Shown here piece after piece: positions 46,601 through 57,000 of a stretch of 64,000 bases of DNA. The notes beneath the pieces were generated by a model. It was not told the origin of the DNA and did not search any database. It saw only the letters and a list, made by a program, of their open reading frames with translations. The position numbers and the translations under genes were made by a program. This DNA is from Dastarcus helophoroides (Eukaryota; Arthropoda; Insecta; Coleoptera; Bothrideridae), in NCBI GenBank assembly GCA_028583605.1, contig CM053331.1, forward strand, positions 5,760,008 through 5,824,007. The letters run 5' to 3'. Each line of letters starts with the position of its first letter. Positions within the stretch are counted from its first letter, which is position 1.

Positions 46601-49600
46601 ATTTTACCACCAAATGCCTTTTAAGTAGAATTCACAAGATACAGCTTGTCTTCATGTGGAAAAATATACCACATGAAGAGAAAATTATGGTGGAAAAAAA
46701 TATATTACTGATAAGCTTTCGTTCCTCAGTAAAATTTTGACCACCAAATGACTTCCAAGTAGGATCGATCTGATACAGCTTAGAAAAATGTACTACATGA
46801 AGACAAAATTATGGTGGAAAAAGCAAATATTACTGATGAACCTTTGCTTTTCATTGAAACTTTGACCACCAAATGACTTTTAAATAGAATCCATAAGATA
46901 AAATTTGTCTTTATGTGGAAAAATATACCACATGAAGACAAGATTATGGTGGAAAAAGAAAGTATTACTGATGAGCTTTTGTTTGTCATTGAAATATTGA
47001 CCACCAAATGACTTCCAATTAGGATCAATCTGATATAGCTTAGAAAAATATACTACATGGAGACAAAATTATGATGAAAAAAGCAAATGTTACTGATGAA
47101 CTTTGGTTTTTCTTTGAAACTTTGACCACCAAATGCCTTTTAAGTAGAATCCATAAGATACAGCTTGTCTTCATGTAGAAAAATATAACACATGAACAGA
47201 AAATTATGGTGAAAAAAAATATATTACTAATAAGCTTTCGTTCCCCAGTAAAATTTTACCCACCAAATGACTTTTAAGTAGAATCCATAAGATACAACTT
47301 GTCTTTATGTGGAAAAATATACCACATGAAGACAAGATTATGGTGGAAAAAGAAAGTGTTACTGATGAGCTTTTGTTTGTCATTGAAATATTGACCACCA
47401 AATGACTTCCAAATAGGATCAATCTGATATAACTTAAAAAAATATACTACATGAAGACAAAATTATAATGGAAAAAAATAGTATTACTGATGAACTTTTG
47501 TTTTTCATTAAAATTTCAACTACCAAATGACTTTTAAGTAGCATCCATAACATACAGGTTTGAAAAATAGAGCACATGAATACAAAATTCTGGTGGAAAA
47601 AGAAAATATTATTGATGAACTTTCGTTTTTCATTAAAATTTTAACCACCAAAAGCATCGATGGGTATTAAGAATGATCGGTTTTGATTGAATACAAAAGG
47701 TTACGACGAAGATATCCTATTTGATTTCAGACGAAGCGTCTGATCAATTCTTATAATATACAATATACTCAATCGATTAGGTACAACTTTCCAAGTATGA
47801 AGATAAAATTATGTTAGAAAAATAAATGATAAATTTTAGTTTTCCAGTAAAGTTTTAATTTCCAAGCAAGCCTTGTGGATAAACTACCATTGAGCGCATC
47901 ACGAAACAGCTAGAAGAATAGGTGCCCAAATTTACAATTTTACCTTGGTCTGTTCCCTTTGATTCGTAGAAGTACGTCAAACAGCATAGCCGGAAGGACA
48001 TCACCAAGCATGACTGCTACGTAATAGAAGTAATAATTTCTCATTGAATCCATCGCTGGTCTCCAAACTGCTTTCGCTGGTACCCCACCGTCTTTTAAAC
48101 TGTTGAAGGCGTCTCTCCAAGACATTTTTTTATAACCAGTAGGCGAACAATTGCATATGTCGACTTCATACTTTTGAATCGGATCCCTATATAGAACATG
48201 ATTTTTTTTAAGTCAACATAAAATATGGTTGCGGAGGCTTCCACGCCCAGAGTCAGATTGGAGGCTACTAAAAGTGCGCCATCGTAGGAGATTCTTTAAG
48301 AACAAACAAAAAGCAAAAGCAAGATCAAGGGGTTCGGTATCTTACTATCTCAGTCATACCAAAGCCGAAATTGTCGTAGTGAAAGTGGCCCCAAAAAGCT
48401 GTTGATATAGCAGAGTACGGTGTCACTGAGTGTCATACCAGAGACGAAACTCATTCGCAGACACTGTGGGATAAAAAACCGAGATTCAAGGAAGTTGATC
48501 AACCATACCAAAGGGAAAACTCTTTCAGAATGAACACTCTTTCAGAATGAAAACTCTTTCAAAATGAAAACTCTTCCAAAATGAAAACGGTTCCAAAATG
48601 AAAACTGTTCCAAAATGAAAACTGTTCCAAATTGAAAACTGTTCCAAAATGAAAAGTCTTCCAAAATGAAAACTCTTTCAGAATGAAAACTCTTTCAAAA
48701 TGAAAATGGCACAACGGACAAGGCAGTTAAAACAGAAGCAGTATGGTAGCCTGGAATGGTAATTCTACCACAAGCGAAACTTTTCTTCCTTTAAAAGGGT
48801 TTCAAAGGCGAAACGCTTCTGATAAAAAAGTTTCAGTTCTGACATAGTAGGTTACCATAAAACATGTTTCAAAACGGAAGCTGCTCCAAAATGAAAACTC
48901 TTCCAAAATAAAAACTCTTTCAAAATGAAAACTCTTTCAAAATGAAAATGGCACAACGGACAAGGCAGTTAAAACAGAAGCAGTGCGGTAGCCTAGTATG
49001 GTAATTCTACCACAAGCGAAACTTTTCTTCCTTTAGAAAGGTTTCAGAGGAGATACTCTTCTGATAAAAGTTTTATTTCTGTCATAGTGGATTACCATAA
49101 AAACTGTTCAAAAATGAAAGCTGCTCCAAAATAAAAACTCTTCCAAAATAAACTCTTTCAAAATGAAAACTCTTTCAAAATGAAAATGGCACAACGGACA
49201 AGGCAGTCAAAACAGAAGCAGTACAGCAGCCTAATATGGTAATCCTACCACAAGCGACGAAACGTTTCTTCCTTTAGAAGGATTTCAGAGACGAAACTCT
49301 TCTGATAAAAAAGTTTCATTTCTGTCATAGTGGGTTACCATAAAAACTGTTTTAAAATGAAAGCTGCTCCAAAATGAAAACACTTCCAAAATGAAAACTC
49401 TTTCAAAATGAAAACTCCTTCAAAATGAAAATGGCACAACGGACAAGGCAGTCAAAACAGAAGCAGTACAGCAGCCTAATATGGTAATCCTACCACAAGC
49501 GACGAAACGTTTCTTCCTTTAGAAGGATTTCAGAGACGAAACTCTTCTGATAAAAAAGTTTCATTTCTGTCATAGTGGGTTACCATAAAAACTGTTTTAA

Positions 49601-52600
49601 AATGAAAGCTGCTCCAAAATGAAAACACTTCCAAAATGAAAACTCTTTCAAAATGAAAACTCCTTCAAAATGAAAATGGCACAACGGACAAGGCAGTCAA
49701 AACAGAAGCAGTACAGCAGCCTAATATGGTAATCCTACCACAAGCGACGAAACGTTTCTTCCTTTAGAAGGATTTCAGAGACGAAACTCTTCTGATAAAA
49801 AAGTTTCATTTCTGTCATAGTGGGTTACCATAAAACTGTTTCAAAATGAAAGCTGCTCCAAAATAAAAACACTTCCAAAATGAAAACTCTTTCAAAATGA
49901 AAACGGCACAACGTCCAAGGCAGTCAAAACTGAAGCAGTACGGTATGGCAACCCTACCATAAGCGAAACTTTTCTTCCTTTAAAAGGGTTTCAAAGGCGA
50001 AACGCTTCTGATAAAAAAGTTTCAGTTCTGACATAGTGGGTTACCATATTCCTTCTGTCTCGACTATCTTAGTGTTTGTGCCATTTACATATCGAAGGAG
50101 CATTGTCCATGGTTTGGTTTGATTTTGTTTCTGATTTGATTAACATACTGAGTCGTTTCCTTCTGTTTCATTTCTGACATAGTGGGTTACCATATTCCTT
50201 CTGTCTCGACTATCTTAATTTTTGTGCCATTTTCATATCGAAGGAACATTGTCAGTGATTTGGTTTGGTTTTGTTTCTGATTTGATTGCCATACAGTGTG
50301 TTCTTTGGCCTTGAATGTTAGTTTTTCATTCCAAAGGCTCTACAAATAGCTTTCGCTTATGGCCTACGGTATGGTTGACATACTGAGGTATCGTGTTCTT
50401 TCTTCTCGAATCTCGCATTCTTAGATCTCTACAAATGAGTTTCTCTTCTAATATGGTTGACATACTAAGTTATCGTGTTCTTTCTTCTCGAATCTTGCAT
50501 TTTTGGATCTCTGCAGATGAGTTTCTCCTTTGGTATGGTTGACATACTAAGTTATCTTCTTCTGTATTTAATCCTGTCTTAATGACTTCTGTCTTTATTC
50601 CTGATTTTCATTCCACATTCCCACAAATGAGTTTCATCTTTGGGATGTTTGCCATACTGAGTTATCGTGTTCTTTTGTCGACTGTGTACCCTTTTTGTTC
50701 CATTTGCGCTTCCGAAGATTTTCGCTTTTGGTGTTATTCACCTGCTTGCCTACGATGGCGAGTGAAATGTAAAACACTTTTAGTAGTTCCATCCCAAGTT
50801 GAAATTTTGCTTCTTCTCTTGATTTTTCACAGTCTAGTCTTTAGCTCAGAAAATTTACCCTAAAAGTTACTTTCTTTCTCTTTTGATACTCATTTCTAGA
50901 AAATATTTCAGGATGTTTACCATTCTGAGAGACTCATGGATCAGTACTATCTAATATGGATAATTATGCATATTAGATTGTACAGATTGTACAGCAAAAG
51001 AAATCTAATAGAGCCCAAGTAGAAAAGCTTTAGAATCTAGAGTGGACTGAAGAAGAATCGAAATTTCAACTTTAATTCAAACTGCTCTTGGAGCAACACC
51101 AAATCATGAACTACCTACGAGTATAAGGTTTTTTGCCAAATAGCCAAAATTATGGCTTTTACCACCATATCGACCGGTATGTGGTCAGGTTGTATGTCAA
51201 AATCTCCGTAAACGGTATGCGTTATTCCTAAATAACAGACCATAGAGTTGAGCTCACATAAACAACTTCCTCTATTTGGACTGAAAGAAAAACACTACAA
51301 AAGAATACGTTACCCTTGGCCCCCACCACGAAGATTGCCATCGATCCATTAAAATTATCCACCCAACCAGTGAAGGGCGATGCTAGTGAATTGGAAACTG
51401 CAATTTAGATATTATTGAGTGGGTTTGGAGTTTGCTCCAGAAATGATATACCTATGGAAGGCCTCAGAATTATCGTCGGAATTGTTCCTGAGCACAAATC
51501 TACCACGACGTCCTCCCCCAAGGATTTACTAAACGTGTAAGTATTAGGTAAAGGGTCTATACATTTCGTGGTCAGAATATTTAGCAAATGGGCATCGTAA
51601 TTTTCCGCCAATTGGATAAACTTCTTCCAGTCTGTCCTGGGCGCGTATATCTTCTCTTCAATTACAGATTTATCGCAAAATGCGTACGTAGTGGACAGAT
51701 GCAAAAAAGCTTTTAGATTCTTAAATTGCTTCATCATATTTATCAACTCTCTGATCGATCTGGTGTTGATCAGGATGGCTTCGTGAAGAGGTTGATCGAA
51801 ACGTACGGTAGCTGCTCCGTTGATTACAATGGATACATTATCTTTCAAAGTGCTCATATCTTCATCACTGATACCTAAAATTAAGTCGCTTTGAGTATCA
51901 ATTGAGTCTCGATTGAGTATCAATTGAGTCTCGATTGAGTATCAATTGAGTCTCGATTGAGTATCAATTGAGTCTCGATTGAGTATCAATTGAGTCTCGA
52001 TTGAGTATCAATTGAGTCTCGATTGAGTATCAATTGAGTCTCGATTGAGTATCAATTGTATGTTAATTGAGTGTCGATTGAGTGTTTATTGAGTGTTGAT
52101 TGACTGTTGATTGAGTGTCGAAACTATTACCTAAATTTAATTGCATCATATCGCCAGATATAGGAATGATTTTGCTAACATTCTCTGGTTTTTCCATCTT
52201 CAATCGATCAAAAAGCTGAAATACAAGGTAGCAAAATGAGTCAGAGTGAATCGAATCTCAAACTTAAAAAAACCAGTCAAGAACGAATCGGGGTTCGCAC
52301 AATTAGCGTTCCGTGCCAACTACTAGAGTGAACAGTCAACAAACCAAATTAAATCATTTTTACAAAAAAGTTGCATTTTCAAATACACACTTTTTTCTAC
52401 AATCAATCGCAATATTTATGAAACTAGTGATTGTGTTGATAATGCCTCAGATAAAAAGTATTCATTCGCAACTCACAATGACTCGATGAGTAACACAGCT
52501 TATGAAATCGCATTATATGGCGCTAAAATGTTCGATTCCAACCGCAACTACTGAGTTGCGTGAAATTTAATATACCTGTGCTAACTCCGAAAATATTCAC

Positions 52601-53023
52601 CTAAATAAAATAATGTAAAAGACAAATTTAATCTGCATTGCATCCTTCGGTAAAGCAACTTTTTTATTTGAAAAAATTTAATACCGACAACAAATTTAAT
52701 TAATGACATAATGATTGAGGCATTCTGTACAAGAAGGGTGTCTCAAAGACGACACGCTTCCATGCTTTGAATGGGTACGAATTTGGTTTGACACCACTTT
52801 ATTAATATTTAAAAATACTTACGGGTTCCTCTAACATTTTTTCCAAACGTTGTTTCAGGTTAAGCTCTTTTTTACCACGCATTAACACATAGATACATTT
52901 CAGGTCGTAGCAGCATCGAAGCAAATGCTCAATTAACACTTTCCCAATGAACCCACTACCTCCAGTAATAAAAATGCTTTCGTTTTTGAAAGTTTCCCTA
53001 ACACTTTCTGATTTCGTTCTCAT
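43381..53023 (-). CDS. Fatty acyl-CoA reductase, seven coding exons, predicted 473 aa
   Basis: Joined minus-strand exons: 53023-52823, 52215-52131, 51874-51452, 51397-51314, 51227-51119, 48186-47944 and 43657-43381. Reading phase is kept across all six GT-AG junctions. Start: ATG 53021-53023 has an in-frame TAA seven codons upstream. Residues ~17-28 (SIFITGGSGFIGKVL) are the NADPH-binding GxxGFxGK fold; GAATVRFD and STTYAFCDKS follow in the Rossmann domain; TYTFSK supplies the catalytic YxxxK pair; RPSIV, then SPFTGWVDNFNG and HIPVDMVVKAII are family blocks. VLPAMLFDVLL begins the membrane-associated segment. Exon 7 is the C-terminal FAR_C domain ending LGVKKYLLRE. The enzyme reduces long-chain fatty acyl-CoA to fatty alcohol with NADPH, normally at the ER or peroxisome membrane. 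It is slightly shorter than the usual ~500-530 aa, mainly at the N terminus. All motifs are intact, so it looks functional. Which family member it is, and its substrate, cannot be told. Confidence 0.9.
43881..47655 (+). repeat. Satellite array A2 inside reductase intron 6, forward orientation
   Basis: Same family as A1 in the same orientation, about 30 units. Two unit types alternate: GACTTTTAAGTAGAATCCAT with TTGTCTTCATGTGGAAAAAT, and GACTTCCAAGTAGGATCGAT with CTGATACAGCTTAGAAAAAT. This gives a ~260-bp dimer repeat (for example 45574 to 45835). It fills almost the whole 4.3-kb intron. Confidence 0.9.
47646..47740 (+). repeat. Array-edge segment shared with 40509-40610
   Basis: TATTAAGAATGATCGGTTTT and TTACGACGAAGATATCCTAT follow the last satellite unit, as at the right end of array A1. 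Confidence 0.8.
47944..48186 (-). CDS. Reductase coding exon 6 (243 nt)
   Basis: Acceptor TATATAG; reads DPIQKYEVDICNCSPTGYKK, MSWRDAFNSL, then AMDSMRNYYFYYVAVMLGDV, LPAMLFDVLLRIKGNRP. This is the transition from the Rossmann domain to the membrane-associated region. Donor CCAAG/GTAAAA. Confidence 0.88.
48530..50050 (+). repeat. ~243-bp tandem array with embedded 17-bp minisatellite
   Basis: AAGCTGCTCCAAAAT recurs at about 48878, 49119, 49361, 49606 and 49849 (spacing 241-245). Inside each unit a 16-17-bp word such as TTCAAAATGAAAACTCT repeats three to five times, followed by GGCACAACGGACAAGGCAGT and CATAGTGGGTTACCATAAAA. The units near 49361 and 49606 are nearly identical, so expansion is recent. 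Confidence 0.85.
50040..50640 (+). repeat. Duplicated segments in the right part of the composite element
   Basis: ATTCCTTCTGTCTCGACTAT appears at about 50048 and 50193, each followed by GTGCCATTT and ATATCGAAGGA. TATGGTTGACATACT with GTTATCGTGTTCTTT recurs about every 80 bases from 50380 to 50680. Confidence 0.65.
51119..51227 (-). CDS. Reductase coding exon 5 (109 nt)
   Basis: Acceptor GTTATTTAG; reads ITHTVYGDFDIQPDHIPVDM, then VVKAIILAIWQKTLY. The stronger-looking upstream acceptor CTTTCAG near 51284 would bring in an in-frame stop, so the nearer one was chosen. Donor TC/GTAGGT. Confidence 0.8.
51314..51397 (-). CDS. Reductase coding exon 4 (84 nt)
   Basis: After a 54-bp intron with acceptor AATTGCAG. 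Reads SNSLASPFTGWVDNFNG, then SMAIFVVGAK, matching the family's PGW.DN..GP block. Donor CAAGG/GTAACG. Confidence 0.85.
51452..51874 (-). CDS. Reductase coding exon 3 (423 nt)
   Basis: Acceptor AATTTTAG, donor CATAG/GTATAT. Contains NVSIVINGAATVRFDQPL, LHLSTTYAFCDKSVIEEK, NTYTFSKSLGEDVV (active-site Y and K) and IILRPSI. Reading through the donor would give a premature stop after NPLNNI, so splicing is required. Confidence 0.9.
51890..52110 (+). repeat. 22-bp minisatellite in reductase intron 2
   Basis: The unit GAGTATCAATTGAGTCTCGA plus TT repeats about eight times without change from roughly 51893 to 52055, then decays to GAGTGTTGATTG variants. It starts about 15 bases from the acceptor of exon 3 and ends about 20 bases from the donor of exon 2, filling nearly the whole 256-bp intron. 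Confidence 0.92.
52131..52215 (-). CDS. Reductase coding exon 2 (85 nt)
   Basis: Too short to show as a stand-alone frame. After acceptor TATTTCAG it reads LFDRLKMEKPENVSK, then IIPISGDMMQLNL, the conserved LFDRL..GD linker of the family. Donor TTAG/GTAATA. Leaves one base for the next codon. Confidence 0.88.
52275..52335 (-). mobile_element. Possible tRNA-derived SINE fragment in intron 1
   Basis: On minus, CTAGTAGTTGGCACGGAACG resembles a pol III A-box region, followed by CCCCGATTCGTTC in the B-box position. Too degenerate and short for a tRNA gene. Confidence 0.25.
52430..52625 (-). mobile_element. Inverted copy of the 40660-41115 element in intron 1
   Basis: TACCTGTGCTAACTCCGAAA, TATTCACCTAAATAAAATAA and the TTGTGTTGATAATG block are the reverse complement of the start and end of the element at 40650-41110, without the amplified middle. 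Confidence 0.6.
52823..53023 (-). CDS. Reductase coding exon 1 (67 codons)
   Basis: Encodes the N terminus with GGSGFIGKVLIEHLLRCC and LMRGKKEL, ending LEKMLEEP. Donor is CCC/GTAAGT at 52822. Phase 0. Confidence 0.88.
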
Positions 53024-53029
53024 TTTTTT

Positions 53030-53640
53030 ATTAGTTGTCTTTTATTATTTTATTTACTTATTTATTATTATTTCTTAATATTTTATTCTATTTTTTATTA
53101 TTTTTTCTACTTTTTATTATATCGCGCTACTGTACGTGATATTTCTAACTTTGTAGACGAACATTAACTGCGAAAAAAAATTTAGACGGTTGTTTCGCAA
53201 ATTTTAACTCGCCAGGCTATTTTGAATAACAAATTATTTAAATGTTTATGCAATTTCGAATTAACATCGAATTAAATACAATAATATACATGCAATGTTA
53301 CCTGTTACTTCCTACGAATAACTTGGCTCTTTTAAATTTTGAGCTAATTTATGAATGCAAATTAAGTCCTTTGTGTTATGATGAATTTTGGTTTCTGTAA
53401 TTTTGGAATTTTTTTACATTTATGATTTATTTATTTGATTATTCTCTCAAATGGCAAATAGCAGCATGATCGCCTAATCTTAAGGTAGTTCACCGACAGT
53501 AACCGTTAGCATAGACTGTACCTGTGGAAACAATAATACGAATCACAAATCGCTTTGGTGATCTGACAAGGCTGCATGGCTTACTCGAAAAAGTGCACCA
53601 ACAGAGCTGACAGCCACCGAGATTGATACATGTTGCCATT
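53030..53640. promoter_or_regulatory. 5' flank of the reductase gene
   Basis: TATT-rich simple sequence (53031-53125) then non-repetitive sequence up to the inverted satellite array. The promoter must lie here or beyond, but I cannot identify a TATA box, initiator or noncoding first exon with confidence. Confidence 0.35.
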
Positions 53641-53906
53641 ACTTCAGTTCATCATTTGGTGGTCAAAATTTGAATTAGGAACCAAAGTTTATCAGTAATA
53701 TCTTCATTTTCCACTATAATTTGGTCTTCATGTGGTAAATGTTTCTAAGATGCATCTTGTCGATCAATCTTAGGAATCATGGTCAAAATTTTCATTAAAA
53801 AACGAAAATTTATCAGTTATATTTTCTTTTTTCACTAGAATTTTGTCTTCATGTGGTATATTTTTCTAAACCGTTCTTATCTGTCCTACTTAACAATCAT
53901 TTGGAG

Positions 53907-54020
53907 TTCATAACTATTAAATTTTATTAACGATAAAAAGGCAACAAAATTTAAAAATTTTACATGAAATTTTTTGAATTTGTTGCGTTTTTATCGTTAA
54001 TAAAGTTCAATAGTTATGAA
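53907..54020. mobile_element. 114-bp hairpin element in satellite A3
   Basis: The left arm TTCATAACTATTAAATTTTA, TTAACGATAAAAAGGCAACA is mirrored on the right by TGTTGCGTTTTTATCGTTAA, AAGTTCAATAGTTATGAA. Arms are about 50 bases with few mismatches and a very short loop. AATCATTTGGAG occurs both before (53896) and after (54058) it. Confidence 0.7.
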
Positions 54021-57000
54021 TATTAAAGAACTCCTCAAAGTAAGAGTTGGAAATGTCAATCATTTGGAGGTCAAAATTTTAACGAAAAATAAGGATTTAT
54101 TTCAAATATTTCCTTTTTTCATTATTTTGTCCTAATGTGGTATATTTTTCTAAACTGCATCTTTGGGATCATCTTAATAGTCCTTTGGTGGTCAACATTT
54201 CAATGCAAAACGAAAGAACATCAGTAAGACATTATTTTTCCACAATAATTTTGTCTTCATGTGGTATATTTTTTAAGCTGCACCTTTTAAATTCACCTTA
54301 TAGTCCTTTGGTGGTTGAAATTTCACTGCAAAACGAAAGTACATCAGTAACACTTTATTTTTCCACTATAATTTTGTCTTCATGGGATACATTTTTCTAA
54401 GCCGCATCCCATTGACCTAATAATAATAATCATTTGGTGGTCAAAATTTTAATGAAAAACGAAAGTTCATCAGTAATACTTTCTTTTTCCACTATAATTT
54501 TGTCTTCATGGGATACATTTTTCTAAGCCGCATCCCATTGACCTAATAATAATAATCATTTGGTGGTCAAAATTTCAATGAAAAACGAAAGTTCATCAGT
54601 AATACTTTCTTTTTCCACTATAATTTTGTCTTCAAGTGGTACATTTTTCCAAGCTGTATCTTATCGATCCAACTAAATAATTATCTGGTGGTGAAAATTT
54701 CAATAAAGAACAAAAGCTCATCAGTAACATATTATTTTTTCACTATAATTTTGTCTTCATGTGGCACATTTTCCTAAGCAACATTTTTGGGATTTACCTT
54801 GATAGTTCTTTGGTGGTCAAAATTTTGATGCAAAACGAAAGTACATCAGTAACACTTTATTTTTCCACTATAATTTTGTCTTCATGTTGTATATTTTGTT
54901 TAAGCTGCGCCTTTTAAATTTATCTTAATAGTCCTGTGGTAGTCAAAATTTTAAAGCAAAATGAAAGAACATCAGTAACACCTTATTTTTCTACTATATT
55001 TTTGTCTTCATGTGGTACATTTTTCTAAGTTACATTTTTGAGTGTACCTTAATAGTTCTTTGGTGATCAAAATTTTAATGCAAAACAAAAGTACATCACT
55101 AACACTTTATTTTTCCACTATAATTTTGTCTTCATGTGGTAAATTTTTTAAGCTGCACCTTTTAAATTCACCTTATAGTCCTTTTGTGGTCAAAATTTCA
55201 CTGCAAAACGAAAGTACATCAGTAACACTTTATTTTTCCACTATAATTTTGTCTTTATGAAGTCTCCATGGGGTCTCCATGGGGTACATTTTTCTAAGCT
55301 GTATCTTTAAATAGTTCTTTGGTAATCAACATTTTAATGTAAAACGAAAGAATATCAGTAACATATTATTTTTCCACTATAATTTTGTCTTTATGTCATA
55401 TATTTTTTTTAAGCTGCCCCTTTTAAATTCAGCTGAATGGTCCTTTGGTGGTCAAAATTTCAATGCAAAACGAAAGTACATCAGTAACATTTTATTTTTC
55501 TACTATAATTTTGTCTTCATGGGATACATTTTTCTAAGCCGCATCCTATTGATCTAATAGTAATAATCATTTGGTGGTTAAAATCTCAATGAAAAAGCAA
55601 AGTTTATCAGTAACACATTATTTTTCCACCATAATTTTGTCTTATTTGGTACATTTTTCTAAACTGCATCTTTGGGATCCACCTTTATGGTGCTTTGGTG
55701 GTCAAAATTTGAATGCAAAACGAAAGAATATCAGAAACGTTTTATTTTTCCACTATAGTTTTGTCTTTATGGGATATATTTTTCTGAGCTACATCCTATC
55801 GGTCCAACTAAACAATCAATTGGTGGTCAAAATGTCAGTAAAAGTCAAACATTTATCACTAACTTTTTCTTTTTAACCCTAACTTTGTCTTCATATGGTA
55901 CATTTTTCTAATCTGTACCTCATAAATCTATCCTAATAATCATTTGGTGGTCAACATTTCAATGAAAAACAAAAGTACATCAGTAACAAATTATTTTGCC
56001 ACTATAATTTTGTCTTCATGTGGCACATTTTTCTAAGCTGCGTCTTAATAGTCTGCACCCTAATAGTCTTTTGGTGGTCAAAACTTTAATGCAAAACGAA
56101 AGTACATCAGTAGTACTTTCTTTTTCCACTATAATTTTGTCTTCATGTGGTACATTTTTTCAAGCTGTATCTTGTCGATCCAACTACATAATCAATTGGT
56201 GGTCAACATTTCAATGAAAAACAAAAGTACATCAGTAACAAATTATTTTTCCACTATAATGTTATCTTCATGTGGCATATTTTTCTAAGCTGCGTCTTAA
56301 TGGTCTGCACCCTAATAGTCGTTTGGTGGTCAAAACTTTAATGCAAAACGAAAGTACATCAGTAGCACTTTTTTTTCCACTATAATTTTGTCTTCATGTG
56401 GTACATTTTTCCAAGCTATATCTTATCGATCCAAATAAATAATTATTTGGTGGTCGAAATTTTAATCAAAAATGAAAGTTCATCAGTAACACACTTTTTT
56501 TCCACTATAATTTTGTCTTTATGTAGCACATTTTTCTAAGCTGCATCTTTGGGATCCACCCTAATAGTCTTTTGGTAGTTAAAATTTTAATGCAAAACGA
56601 AAGTACATCAGTAGCACATTTTTTTTCCACTATAATTTTGTCTTCATGTGGTACATTTTTCCAAACTATATCTCATTGACTTAAATAAATAATTATTTGG
56701 TGGTCAAAATTTTATCGCAAAACGGAAGTTCATTAGTACCGCATTATTTTTTCACTATAATTTTGTCTTCATGTGGTACAGATTTCTAAGCTGCATCTTT
56801 GGGATCCACCTTAATAGTCCTTTGGTGGTCAAAATTTCAATACAAAACAAAAGAACATCAGTAACACCTTATCTTTCCACTATAATTTTGCCTTCATATA
56901 TCATACAGATATATTTTTCTGAGCTACATCTTATAGGTCCAACTAAATAATTATTTGGTGATCAAAATGTTAGTAAAAGTAGAAAGCTCATCAGTATTTT

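Larger units (their letters stand above)
48228..50800. mobile_element. 2.6-kb composite foldback element in reductase intron 5
   Basis: The left end GGAGGCTTCCACGCCCAGAG, ACTAAAAGTG and CGCCATCGTAGG, and the right end CCTACGATGGCGAGTGAAAT, AAAACACTTTTAGTAGTTCC, are the same inverted arms seen in the 263-bp element at 22372-22634. The interior, absent from that small copy, holds a ~243-bp tandem array and further duplicated segments. No reverse transcriptase or transposase frame is present. The target duplication could not be recognised. Confidence 0.7.

Noticed and set aside
51405..51451. Read-through extension of reductase exon 3 to a stop after NPLNNI
   Set aside because: The GT donor at 51451 joined to exon 4 restores the conserved RPSIV..GWVDN region, so the extension is intronic.
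51890..52110. CRISPR-like array
   Set aside because: 22-bp units are directly abutting with no spacers and lie in a eukaryotic intron; it is a minisatellite.
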